From assembly GCA_937124585.1 (NCBI GenBank), contig CAKZKT010000080.1:1-35385 (forward strand): DNA of 35,385 nucleotides, in the 5' to 3' direction. The stretch is from an uncultured Anaerolineae bacterium. Lineage in GTDB: Bacteria > Chloroflexota > Anaerolineae > CG2-30-64-16. Position 1 is the first letter of the stretch, and the number at the start of each line of letters is the position of its first letter. The notes under the pieces were generated by a model. That model searched no databases, was not told the origin of the DNA, and saw only the letters and a program-made list of their open reading frames with translations. This document shows, piece by piece, positions 1-8,539 of this stretch. The position numbers and the translations under genes are program-made.

Positions 1-3000
1 GCGGCTGAATGTCCACGCACGCCACATCCTGTTTGGGCGGCAGCGTCGCGCCGGTCTCGTCCAGCACTCCGCTCGCCACCACAACATTCGGTGTACCGGT
101 AGGACAGACCGCCCGATAGCCAAAGTCGGCCGTGCTGTAGTTCTGTCCGTCGGCCAGGTTGACTGTCAGCGGCTCGTTGGCCGTGGTCAGCGCATAGCCT
201 GCAGGCAACGTGCTCTCGTCCACATCCACGCAGTACATGCCGGCAGGCAATTGCACGAAGCTGTACGCGCCGTTGCCCGATGTAACCTGCGAGCCCCACA
301 GGCCGGTGCGCGCTATGCAGCTGCCCATGTAAAGATTCACGGTCACGCCGTTGATGCCGGGCTCGGTGCCGCCATCGGGCAGGCCGCTGCCATCTGCATC
401 GTAAAAGACCCGGTCGCCGATGCTCGCCGTGCCGCGCAGCCAGTAGCCGAAATCGGCCGTCCGGAACTTCTGGCCGGAGGTCAGGGTCACCGTCATCGGC
501 TCGTTGTTGCTGGTCAGCGCATAGTTGGTCGGCAAGGTGCTTTCGTCCACATCCACCCGGTACGTGCCGGCGGCCAGGTTATTGAAGATGTAATAGCCGC
601 TGGGCCCCGGCTCGGTCGTGGTCGTGCGCACCAGGGTGCCGCCCTGATAGAGGTTCACCAGCACATTCGGCAGGCCAAGCTCGCCGGTGTTCTGCGTTCC
701 ATTCCGATTCTCGTCGCCATAGACGGTATCGCCGATGCTCGCCATGTTCTTCTCTTTGGCCGGCGAGTTGTGCGCAGAAGCCAGGGTCGCCGTGCCGCAG
801 GCGCCGTTCATCCTGCTCTTGGGAATGGAGAACTCGTAGATCATCGCCCATTCCCAGTACTTGCCGGAGGTCGCGTTGTAGTTGTAGGGTGGCGACTGCG
901 TCAGGCTGGTCCAACCGGAATTCAGCAGATTCCAGTGGAGCGAAGTCATTGCATCGGCGATGGGCGGCGTGCCCGGCGCTTTGCTGCCGTCCTTCGAGGT
1001 CTGGCCCGAGAGCCAGGCGCCCGGCGCGCCGGCGAGGTAGTCCAACGTCAGGTTGCTGTAGCTGCCACCGCTGTAGGTGATGTTGAAGACCGCATTGTCG
1101 CTGCCGAGAAGGTTGTCGAATTTGTGGGCCTGCGTCCAGCCATCCAGTTGAACGTAGGCGTTGAGCGTGTCGGCATAAACGTTATCGTTGAAGCTGCGAT
1201 CTACGACCAGCGCCCAGTAGCACATGCCGGCGCCCGTATAGCCGTAAAGCCTGGCCGGCGCGTCCGCTGTCGGCGGGTCAAAGCGGCCCAGATAGGTGTA
1301 GCTGCTGTCGAGCAGGCCGTCTACCACCGGCTCGGCGTTAAGTCCGCTCACGCCGGCGGCTGCGGTCGCCAGCACCGTCTGGGCTGGCCCAATCGCCAGG
1401 AAGCGCAGCAACACCTCGTAGCTCTGGCCCAGCCCCAAGTCATGACCGAAGCTGGCGGTCAGGTCACTCCAGTTCAGCACGCCGTTGCCGATGCTGTCGG
1501 GAGCCGGCGTCGCACTGATGAACTGCAATCTAGAGGGATCGTACAGGTCTTGCAGCGGCAGGTAGTTGATGATCGTCGCGCCGGTGTTGGTGATGCGGAT
1601 CGAGTAGGTGACCTCCGCGCCCACCACGGCCGGATTGCCGCTGGTCAGCGTCTTGCTGATCTGATAATCGCCCCACGGTCGGGCATAGCCGAAGTCGGCA
1701 TCCAGGTAGACGCCGCCCTCGGGCAAGTTGAAGACCGGAGTAGGGCTGTTGTCGGTCGTGATGATGTAGCCGGCCGGCACGGTGCTTTCGACGACAACGG
1801 CGAAGAAGTCGCCCGGCGGCACATTCTGGAACAAGTATTTGCCGCTGGCGTTGGTGGTCTGCGTCCCGACCACGACATCCCTGGTCGGATCGAAGAGCAG
1901 GTCGCCGTCGTCGCGGTAGAGCTTCACCTGCACGCCGACCAGGCCCGGTTCGCCCGGATCCTGCACGCCGTCATGGTTCAGGTCGTTCCACACGGTATCG
2001 CCGATCTCGCCGGGGCAAACACCCGGCTCAGCATAGATCGTATTGGTGCCCAGCTTGCTCGGCGAAGCATGGATGTAGGGCACTTCCAGCGAGCCGAAGC
2101 CGGCCGCGCCGAAAGCAGCCACATCAATCTTCAGTTCGTAGATGACGTCGAAGATCCAGGCCGGGTAGGTGGGGTTGGGCGTGTAGAACTCGTCGGTTGC
2201 GGGCGAATTCACCAGCAGATTCGTGCCGCCGGCCGAGCAATTGCCGCCGGAGCAGTAGCCGGTCGCGTTCAGGTTGTAGTCCAGCGATGTCGCCCACTCC
2301 AGGATGTGCGCTGCCCTGCCCAGGTTGACCCGACCCTCGCCGCCGATCACGCCCAGCGAATCGTAGCCGGAGGGCGTGCCACTCTTGGCGTCAATGTAAT
2401 CCTGCTTGATGTCGAGCACCAGGACGCCGTTATCATTGTAACCCAAGAACTGGGCATGGTCCGAACCGTCCAGGTTGCCGAAGGTGTGGCCGCTCGGCCA
2501 GCCGATGGCGTTGACGCCGTAGGTGTTGTCCACAAAGTCCTTGTCGATCGCCAACGTCATGTAGATCGCGTTGGTGGTCGGCTGGTAGAAGGTGGCCAGC
2601 TTGCCGAACAGCACTCCCCGGTCGTCGTTGTAGCACACCACCTGGCTATCAGGCGAGACGTTATAGACCTCGTCGTATTTGCCGTCCACGACCGGTGGGG
2701 TGTTGGCGATCACCGTCGTCTTGTCGGTCGCGGCGGCCGATTTGCCCGGCACGGCCGATGAAGCGGCACGAATCACGGTCTGGTCGGTCGTTCCGGCGGA
2801 TGCGCCGGCCGGAACCCGCACCTCGGCCACCAGGTAATATGCCCTGCCTGGGTCAATGCAGACCGGATTCGTCACGGCCGGCTCGTTGGGGCTGCTCGTC
2901 TCATGCACGCCATTACGGTTCAAGTCTTCCCACAGGAAGACCGGCCAGCCCTGGCTCGAAGTCGCGGTGATCGTGACACAATCCTGCGTCGAGCCATTGT

Positions 3001-4120
3001 TGACGACGACATGGCCGAAGAACTGCACCGTGCCCGGAACAGCATTGCGGGAGAAGTTGGGCTGCACCGTCAGCAACTGGCCCACGCGCGTCGTGTCGGT
3101 CGCAGTCGCGGTCTTGCCGCCCGTGAGCGCGGTCGCCGTCACCGTGGTCGTGTCTATCAGACCCAGCGGCACGCTGACCGGGATGTCCACCTGCACCAGG
3201 ATCGGATAGCTGGCATTCGGGCCGATGACCGGCGTCTGCGCGATCTCGGTGTCGGCCGGGTCCTTGATGCCGTTGCCGTTCACATCCTGGTAGATGCGGG
3301 TGGCCCAGCCGCGGCTCGAGACCGCCGCCAGGCTGACGGCCGTGGTCAGGTTACCGACCGTCACAACGTGCGCGTAGGTCTTAGTCTGGCCAGCCAGTCC
3401 CTCGCCGCTGTTGTTCGGGGTCAGGGTCAACCCGGCACTGAAGCACACCTCCAGCTTGGGCCGCTGGCTAACGGTGCCGTCGTCGCTGCTCTTAAAAATC
3501 TTCTCGGCGTTCGAGCTGCTGGCTTCCAGGATCACGCCGTAATTCGATGACGGATTGGCGAGCCAGCCCGTCACCAGGCTGGTGATGTTCCAGGAGCGCC
3601 AGACGTTCTTCGTGTCGTCCAGCACGGTCGAGGCGACCGTCGGCCCGTAATCGCCGCCCTGAGTCGTCCAGAGCACGTTGGCCGCTTTATCCGCGGCCTT
3701 CCAGGTGACCTGGACCTCGTTCCAAGCGCGGGTCAAGCCGTGGGCGTTGATCGTGAGCGCGCCGCCCGAAGCGCCCTTCACGAAAAGCGACAACGTGGCG
3801 CTGCTGACGATGGCATCACCGGGGAGAGAGGACAGATCAAACTGCAAGAGAGCACGCTTGAGCTTCGTCGCCTCGCCCTTCACGCGCAGCTCAGGATCCG
3901 TGCCTCTGCGCTCATCCGGCTTTTCCTTCTTGATATAAGCATCCACGCCGGTCGTCGGCGTGGGCTGCAGCACGACACACGCCTGCCCGGCCTGTAGCGC
4001 TTGCAGGTCAACGGCCGGCGCCAAAAGCGTTGCGGGCCGCGCCGCAGCAGGCAAAACCGGAAATATCATGACCAGAACTGCCATGATGGTCAAAAACAGG
4101 GCGAACCGTCGGCTAAACAT
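1..4120 (-). CDS. Secreted DNRLRE / CBM9-like / SdrD-B repeat surface protein (3' end beyond window)
   Basis: The frame is open for 1373 codons from ATG 4120 to the left edge, so the C-terminus is missing. ATG 4120 is preferred over the in-frame ATG at 4126 because the GGAGAGAGGA ribosome site is about 6 bases from 4120 but abuts 4126. Residues 1-27 form a signal peptide. Residues about 59-227 resemble a DNRLRE domain (starts DAYIKKEKPDERRG, with RALLQFDLSSLP and later TSLVTGWLANPSSNYGV). Two NEW3/DUF11-like segments follow to about 467. Next is a CBM9/DOMON-like domain beginning PPVVDGKYDEVY (about 475-700), an SdrD-B-like repeat (GEIGDTVWNDLNHDG, 704-813), a DUF11 domain (813-925), a second CBM9-like domain beginning EPVVDGLLDSSY (925-1123), and two or more further SdrD-B repeats (from 1126 and 1229). 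The likely role is a wall- or matrix-attached carbohydrate-binding stalk. The domain names come from motif recognition, not a search. Confidence 0.88.
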   Translation of the reverse strand, partial: MFSRRFALFLTIMAVLVMIFPVLPAAARPATLLAPAVDLQALQAGQACVVLQPTPTTGVDAYIKKEKPDERRGTDPELRVKGEATKLKRALLQFDLSSLPGDAIVSSATLSLFVKGASGGALTINAHGLTRAWNEVQVTWKAADKAANVLWTTQGGDYGPTVASTVLDDTKNVWRSWNITSLVTGWLANPSSNYGVILEASSSNAEKIFKSSDDGTVSQRPKLEVCFSAGLTLTPNNSGEGLAGQTKTYAHVVTVGNLTTAVSLAAVSSRGWATRIYQDVNGNGIKDPADTEIAQTPVIGPNASYPILVQVDIPVSVPLGLIDTTTVTATALTGGKTATATDTTRVGQLLTVQPNFSRNAVPGTVQFFGHVVVNNGSTQDCVTITATSSQGWPVFLWEDLNRNGVHETSSPNEPAVTNPVCIDPGRAYYLVAEVRVPAGASAGTTDQTVIRAASSAVPGKSAAATDKTTVIANTPPVVDGKYDEVYNVSPDSQVVCYNDDRGVLFGKLATFYQPTTNAIYMTLAIDKDFVDNTYGVNAIGWPSGHTFGNLDGSDHAQFLGYNDNGVLVLDIKQDYIDAKSGTPSGYDSLGVIGGEGRVNLGRAAHILEWATSLDYNLNATGYCSGGNCSAGGTNLLVNSPATDEFYTPNPTYPAWIFDVIYELKIDVAAFGAAGFGSLEVPYIHASPSKLGTNTIYAEPGVCPGEIGDTVWNDLNHDGVQDPGEPGLVGVQVKLYRDDGDLLFDPTRDVVVGTQTTNASGKYLFQNVPPGDFFAVVVESTVPAGYIITTDNSPTPVFNLPEGGVYLDADFGYARPWGDYQISKTLTSGNPAVVGAEVTYSIRITNTGATIINYLPLQDLYDPSRLQFISATPAPDSIGNGVLNWSDLTASFGHDLGLGQSYEVLLRFLAIGPAQTVLATAAAGVSGLNAEPVVDGLLDSSYTYLGRFDPPTADAPARLYGYTGAGMCYWALVVDRSFNDNVYADTLNAYVQLDGWTQAHKFDNLLGSDNAVFNITYSGGSYSNLTLDYLAGAPGAWLSGQTSKDGSKAPGTPPIADAMTSLHWNLLNSGWTSLTQSPPYNYNATSGKYWEWAMIYEFSIPKSRMNGACGTATLASAHNSPAKEKNMASIGDTVYGDENRNGTQNTGELGLPNVLVNLYQGGTLVRTTTTEPGPSGYYIFNNLAAGTYRVDVDESTLPTNYALTSNNEPMTVTLTSGQKFRTADFGYWLRGTASIGDRVFYDADGSGLPDGGTEPGINGVTVNLYMGSCIARTGLWGSQVTSGNGAYSFVQLPAGMYCVDVDESTLPAGYALTTANEPLTVNLADGQNYSTADFGYRAVCPTGTPNVVVASGVLDETGATLPPKQDVACVDIQP

Positions 4121-4263
4121 AGACATTCCTCTCTCCAGTCTGGGATTCTAAGACGTTATCGTTTTCTTTTACAACATTTCCGATGCCAACCCAGTAACTT
4201 TATATACACTCTCCGCGCATGACACCGCGCCCAGATAGGCTAATCCTAATCTACTCCAACAAT

Positions 4264-4283
4264 GTTACAGACCGGATTACGAT
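4264..4283 (-). promoter_or_regulatory. 12-bp-period direct repeat upstream of the 1-4120 gene
   Basis: On the plus strand this reads GTTACA, six bases, ATTACGAT. On the gene strand it is two TGTAAY/CGTAAT units 12 bp apart. A -10-like hexamer TAGATT (4248-4253) lies 10 bases downstream of the second unit, 128 bases before the start codon. Near-identical elements precede other surface genes at 8352, 10591, 14489 and 24422. It is probably a binding site for a direct-repeat-type activator straddling -35. The regulator is unknown. Confidence 0.55.
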
Positions 4284-4372
4284 TACGGTTTTAGCAAAAT
4301 TCTGTCCGCATCGGGGGCTCTGTGGGCATTCACGAGACAGGCGCACATCGCCGACGGCTGAACATCGCCCGG

Positions 4373-4397
4373 CAGGGGCGAGGTCCCCTCGCCCCTG
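4373..4397 (-). terminator. GC-rich hairpin downstream of the 4430-8227 gene
   Basis: An 11-bp perfect inverted repeat (CAGGGGCGAGG at 4373-4383, CCTCGCCCCTG at 4387-4397) with a 3-base loop lies 33 bases past the stop codon. No T-run follows on the minus strand, so this is a hairpin-only terminator candidate or an mRNA-stabilising stem. The rest of 4121-4429 is AT-richer non-coding sequence holding the promoter region of the gene at 1-4120. I see no small gene there. Confidence 0.45.
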
Positions 4398-4429
4398 TCT
4401 TTGCCGACACATCCCAGAGCATTGTCGCG

Positions 4430-7400
4430 TCACGGGCCCAGCATGACCGGGCCGAACATGGCCTTGTTGCCGTCCAACAACCAGACGGCCAGCTGATACT
4501 CGTAGCGTTCCGCAGGCGAGGCGCTCGAGTCTACGAACACATAATCGCCGCCCAGGGCTGAGCCTGCATGTTCGGCGGCGATAAGTTCAGCGCTGACAAC
4601 ACGCCAGGGGCCGCTGTTGCCGCCGTTCACCGCGCGACGCAGCACCTCGAAGCCCAGGATCCGCGCTTCGTTGGCCGTCTGCCAGGCAACGGCTGCCCCT
4701 TCTGGCGTCCTCCTGGCGGCCAGCCCGGTCACGGTCAGGCCGGTCGGCAGGATAATACGCACGCTGGCCACGCCGCTGCGCTCGGGCACCAGCAGCAGCG
4801 AGCCGAGCAGCGTTGGCCCGGCTGGATTCGCCCAGGCGCCCCGCACCGTCGCCACGATGGGCGTGCGACCGCCCGGCAGGAACGATGTATCGGCCACGGT
4901 CCTGAAGCTGGCGACGACGTGCACGGTTGCGCCCGGCGCCAACGCGCTATACGCGCCGACCAAATTGCGCCATTGAATCAACCCATCGTCCACATTGTCC
5001 TGGCTTGTCGGCGTCGCGCCCACGTAAGAGAGATAAGTAGGCGTGTAGACCAGTTGCAACGGCAGATAGGTGATCCAGGCCGAGCCGGTATTGGTGATGC
5101 GGATGGTGAACGAAATGACGACTCCTGGTCGGAGGTCTGCCGTGACGCCCTGGACGCTGACCGCGCAATGCGCAATGCCGGCGCCGAGCCCGATGCGATA
5201 ACCGAAATCCGCGGTCAGGTTGGTCGCGTTGCTGCCCAGCGTGATCGTGTAGGGCTGCGTCTGGTTATTGTTGTCCTGGCCGGGGAACGGCCCCAGCACT
5301 GTCGGCGCGTAACCCGACAACACGCCGAAATCATCGCTCACCGTGACCTGATAGCTGCCGGCAGGCCGCCCCGCGAACGCGTAGACGCCGTCGGGGCCGG
5401 TGGTCGTCGCTGCAATCGTATCGCCATCCTGCAAGAGCGCCACCGTGATTCCCGGCGCGCCCACGTCGCCCGTCGTCGGATTGAACAGGCCGTCGCCGTC
5501 CGTCTCGCCCCATACCTGGTTGCCGATGACGCCGGCCAGCAATCCCGAGGCGCGATAGAAGCCGAAGTCCGCAGCGAGATGCGTCGCACCGGCTGCCAGT
5601 GTCACCGGATAGGGATCGGTCTGGCTGTAGCCGTCCACACCTGCCGCGCCGAGCGGCCCGCGCGCGTAATCGGCGAGCACGCCGGCCGTATCGTTGACGT
5701 GCACCAGGTAGTTGCCCGCCGGCACGCCGCTGAAGAGATAGTTGCCGCCCAGCGCCGTCAACGTGCTGCTGGTGATCGCGGTGGCGACGATCGGCTCGCC
5801 AGGCCCCCAGGTCCGACTGCCGTTCAGGTCACGGATCAGCGACACGGTGACGCCGGCCAGCGGCGCATCACCCGTACCGAACACGCCGTTGCGATTGGCA
5901 TCCAGGAAGACCAGGTTGCCGATCGCGCCTAGCAGGGTACCCTGGGCGGTCTGTGCTGCGACGCCTTGCGCGACCTGGCTCGCCTCGCCGATGCCGAAGC
6001 GCGCCTCCAGCCACTGTTGACCGGCAGCCAGAGGCGGCACGAAAGCGGGCGCGGACGTCGTGGCCCGCAATCCGGCCAGAACCGGGCTGGCCGCCCAGTC
6101 CGGCCCAATGACATAGCCGCTGCCCGCCGCGACCTCGATGCGATAGACTCCGGCGGCATCGGTGACGGCGGACGCAAGACGCGCCCCGTTCACATCGGTG
6201 ATCGCCACGGTGACGCCCGGAATGCCCGGCTCGCCCGGCCGACGCACCCCATCGCCGTCGCCGTCGTACCACACCAGGTCGCCCACGATGGCCTTGTTGG
6301 CCACCGGTTCTCTGACGTATCCGAAATCTGCATCCTTGTAGATCTGTCCTGGCGCCAGGTTGATCGGCGCGGTGGGGTCGGGCTGGCTTTGCATCCCGAC
6401 GCTGTGGCGCAGTCCGCTCAACGCGCCGTTCGGGTTGGGGGCGTCCAGGATGTCCACGAAGTAGGCGCCCGCGGGCAGTCCGGTCAGAAGATAGCCGCCC
6501 GCCGCGTCGGTCAGCGTGGCCGTGAAGAGGGTATCGCCGGCATCCAGGACCCCGTTGCTGTTCGTGTCGAGATAGGCGGCGACGCGCACATTCGGCAACC
6601 CGCGCTCGCCCAGGTCCTCGACGCCATCGCCATCTGCGTCATACCAGATGTAATCGCCGATCGCACCCAGCCGGCTCACCCTGAAATAGCCGAAATCGGC
6701 CGTTGGATCATACTGGCCGTCCGTCAGGGTTACGGCATAGGGCTGCGCCTGATTGTGGTTGTCCTGGCCCGGCGTCGGGCCCGGCGCCGTCGGCGTCAGG
6801 CCCGCCAGCACACCGAAATCATCAGAGACCTCCAGGCTGTACGTCCCGGCAGGCAGATGGATGAAGCTGTACTGGCCGCCAGCGCCCGAGGTCGTGGCTG
6901 CGATCACCTCGCCAGCCTGGCTCAGCTCGATGGTCACGCCGGCCTGGCCGACATCGGCGCTCCCGAACAGGCCGTCGCCATCGCTCTCGACCCACAACAA
7001 ATTGCCGATCATCCCGCTGTCGGACAGAGCGGCCAGAACGTAGCCGAAATCGGCCGTGAGCGCACGACCGCCGGCCAGCAGGGTGACCGGATAGGGATCG
7101 GCCTGGTTATGGCCGTCGGTGCCGGGCGTCCCCAACGGCGCCGGGCGATAGTCGAGCAGCACCGCGTTGACCGCGCTGACATGCACCAGGTAATTGCCTG
7201 CCGGCACGCCGCTGAAGCGATAGTTGCCCCCGTCCGCGTCCAAAGTGCTGCCCGAGATCGCTGTCGCGATGATCGGCTCGCCGAGATCCCACGCGCGGTT
7301 GCCGTTGGCGTCACGGATCAGGTCAACGCTGATGCCGGGCAAGGGGGATTCACCGGTGTCGAAGACGCCGTTGGCGTTCGCATCGCGAAAGATCAAATTG

Positions 7401-8227
7401 CCGATCAGGCCCAAGCGGGTTCCCGAAGCATCCCGATAGCCGAAATCCACGTGTAGCGCCTGCTGCCCGGCCGCCACCACTGCGCTGCGCGGGCTCACGG
7501 TCGAGGGGGTCAGGCCGGCCGGGACGCCACCGGTCGGCGCCACGGTGTAGCTGCCGGCAGTCAGGGTCAGCAGGTAACGGCCTGCCGCGTCGGTCGTGGC
7601 GCAGGTAGACGCACCGCTGCCGGCAACCGCGCAGACCGACACACCCGCTATGCCCGGCTCGCCTGGCTGGCGCATGCCGTCGCCGTTGCCGTCGTACCAC
7701 ACCAGGTCGCCGATGACCATCTGGCCGGCGCCGGGCACACGACGATAGCCGAAATCGGCATCCCGATATACATAGCCGGCGCTCACATTGATCGGCGCGG
7801 TAGGTCCTGGCTGCGCCTGATTGCCCACCACCGGCGACAGGCCATCCAAAGGCCCACCGGCCACGCCAGCGCTGAGCACTTTGACCAGATAGACGCCGTC
7901 GGGCAAATTGCCGAACAGGTAGCCGCCGTCCGCGCCGGTAGTCGTAGTCATCACCAGCGTATCGCCGGGACTGATCTCGCCGTTCGCATCGTCATCCCGG
8001 TAGAGGTCCAACTGGACGTTCGGGATGCCCGGTTCGCCGATGCTCTGAATGCCGTCGCTGTTCGCGTCGTACCAGATGAAATCACCGATGGCACCCGCAG
8101 ACGCCAGCACCACATCAGGCGCCCTCGGGGCAGCGGCCTCAGCGCCCTGCGCCAAAAACCGGAACAGAAAAGCGGCAGCGATCAAGCCAGTGACAGCCAG
8201 CAGCCGGGCGATCATTGTCCTCCACAT
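4430..8227 (-). CDS. Secreted protein with eight SdrD-B-like repeats, a DUF11 domain and a Fn3-like C-terminus
   Basis: The protein has 1265 residues from ATG 8227, which has AAGGTGA five bases upstream and starts a classical signal peptide (MWRTMIARLLAVTGLIAAAF, cut after AEAAA near 34). ATG 8257 is an alternative, but its strong AGGAGGT lies about 13 bases away. Eight SdrD-B/Cna-B-like repeats follow, each opening with a form of IGDxIWYDxxxDG and closing with ADFGY. These motifs suit a calcium-stabilised beta-sandwich stalk. The repeats form two copies of a four-domain block (residues about 43-512 and 518-1015). A DUF11 domain follows (about 1015-1150, FTIRITNTG). The last 110 residues (VAWQTANEARILGFEVLRR) form a Fn3-like module shared with the end of the 24558-33926 protein. 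No LPXTG, PEP-CTERM or C-terminal membrane segment is visible. The likely role is structural or adhesive at the cell surface. Confidence 0.9.
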   Translation of the reverse strand: MWRTMIARLLAVTGLIAAAFLFRFLAQGAEAAAPRAPDVVLASAGAIGDFIWYDANSDGIQSIGEPGIPNVQLDLYRDDDANGEISPGDTLVMTTTTGADGGYLFGNLPDGVYLVKVLSAGVAGGPLDGLSPVVGNQAQPGPTAPINVSAGYVYRDADFGYRRVPGAGQMVIGDLVWYDGNGDGMRQPGEPGIAGVSVCAVAGSGASTCATTDAAGRYLLTLTAGSYTVAPTGGVPAGLTPSTVSPRSAVVAAGQQALHVDFGYRDASGTRLGLIGNLIFRDANANGVFDTGESPLPGISVDLIRDANGNRAWDLGEPIIATAISGSTLDADGGNYRFSGVPAGNYLVHVSAVNAVLLDYRPAPLGTPGTDGHNQADPYPVTLLAGGRALTADFGYVLAALSDSGMIGNLLWVESDGDGLFGSADVGQAGVTIELSQAGEVIAATTSGAGGQYSFIHLPAGTYSLEVSDDFGVLAGLTPTAPGPTPGQDNHNQAQPYAVTLTDGQYDPTADFGYFRVSRLGAIGDYIWYDADGDGVEDLGERGLPNVRVAAYLDTNSNGVLDAGDTLFTATLTDAAGGYLLTGLPAGAYFVDILDAPNPNGALSGLRHSVGMQSQPDPTAPINLAPGQIYKDADFGYVREPVANKAIVGDLVWYDGDGDGVRRPGEPGIPGVTVAITDVNGARLASAVTDAAGVYRIEVAAGSGYVIGPDWAASPVLAGLRATTSAPAFVPPLAAGQQWLEARFGIGEASQVAQGVAAQTAQGTLLGAIGNLVFLDANRNGVFGTGDAPLAGVTVSLIRDLNGSRTWGPGEPIVATAITSSTLTALGGNYLFSGVPAGNYLVHVNDTAGVLADYARGPLGAAGVDGYSQTDPYPVTLAAGATHLAADFGFYRASGLLAGVIGNQVWGETDGDGLFNPTTGDVGAPGITVALLQDGDTIAATTTGPDGVYAFAGRPAGSYQVTVSDDFGVLSGYAPTVLGPFPGQDNNNQTQPYTITLGSNATNLTADFGYRIGLGAGIAHCAVSVQGVTADLRPGVVISFTIRITNTGSAWITYLPLQLVYTPTYLSYVGATPTSQDNVDDGLIQWRNLVGAYSALAPGATVHVVASFRTVADTSFLPGGRTPIVATVRGAWANPAGPTLLGSLLLVPERSGVASVRIILPTGLTVTGLAARRTPEGAAVAWQTANEARILGFEVLRRAVNGGNSGPWRVVSAELIAAEHAGSALGGDYVFVDSSASPAERYEYQLAVWLLDGNKAMFGPVMLGP

Positions 8228-8351
8228 CGCAATCACCTTTGTGCAGGCAATGGACATGTCTCTGGTAAGAACCTCCTTTCCAGCCTCGCGTAATGTCACA
8301 GATCCTCGCCGCGCCTGAGACAATAACATCGTCCCTAATTAAAATAGAGAC

Positions 8352-8371
8352 GTTGCAAAACCGATTTGGAT
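8352..8371 (-). promoter_or_regulatory. Degenerate copy of the 12-bp-period direct repeat
   Basis: The plus strand reads GTTGCA, six bases, ATTTGGAT. This matches the perfect copies at 11 of 14 fixed positions with the same spacing and orientation. It lies about 125 bases upstream of ATG 8227. An AT-rich stretch (minus-strand TATTTTAAT) follows at roughly the -10 distance. It would not be called on its own; its position upstream of the one other surface gene in the set makes it plausible. Confidence 0.35.
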
Positions 8372-8424
8372 GCGGGTAAATCCGGCCATCGTCTTTTCCA
8401 GCGCGTTGTGCGTCGGCCAGGGCC

Positions 8425-8447
8425 GCCCGGCGATGAAGTCGCCGGGC
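8425..8447. other. Nine-base-pair hairpin in the intergenic region
   Basis: GCCCGGCGA (8425-8433) and TCGCCGGGC (8439-8447) form a perfect stem with a 5-base loop. There is no T-run on either side. It lies downstream of the much better terminator at 8461-8499 in the direction of minus-strand transcription, so it may be a backup stem or a small palindromic repeat. Confidence 0.35.
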
Positions 8448-8460
8448 TACCATCGGCCCA

Positions 8461-8499
8461 AAAACAAAAACGCCCACGCTCTCGTCTGAATGTGGGCGT
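8461..8499 (-). terminator. Intrinsic terminator of the 8540-10447 gene
   Basis: Reading the minus strand, the stem ACGCCCAC/GTGGGCGT (8499-8492 with 8477-8470, 14-base loop) is followed at once by TTTTGTTTTT (8469 onward). It starts about 40 bases after the stop at 8540. Stem and T-tract together make this the clearest terminator in the window. It separates this gene from the one at 4430-8227. Confidence 0.8.
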
Positions 8500-8539
8500 C
8501 TTGGATCAGGAACAATGAGAGTGCAGCAGTCAGGATGCC

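Noticed and set aside
251-2761. An 836-codon open frame on the plus strand
   Set aside because: It is antisense to the well-supported minus-strand gene, whose translation shows a signal peptide and DNRLRE, DUF11 and SdrD-B motifs. The plus-strand product is Arg/Ala/Val-rich with no recognisable domain, typical of a GC-rich shadow frame.
4219-4446. Small plus-strand and minus-strand open frames between the first two genes
   Set aside because: They cover the promoter and hairpin region, have no ribosome site and give no recognisable protein.
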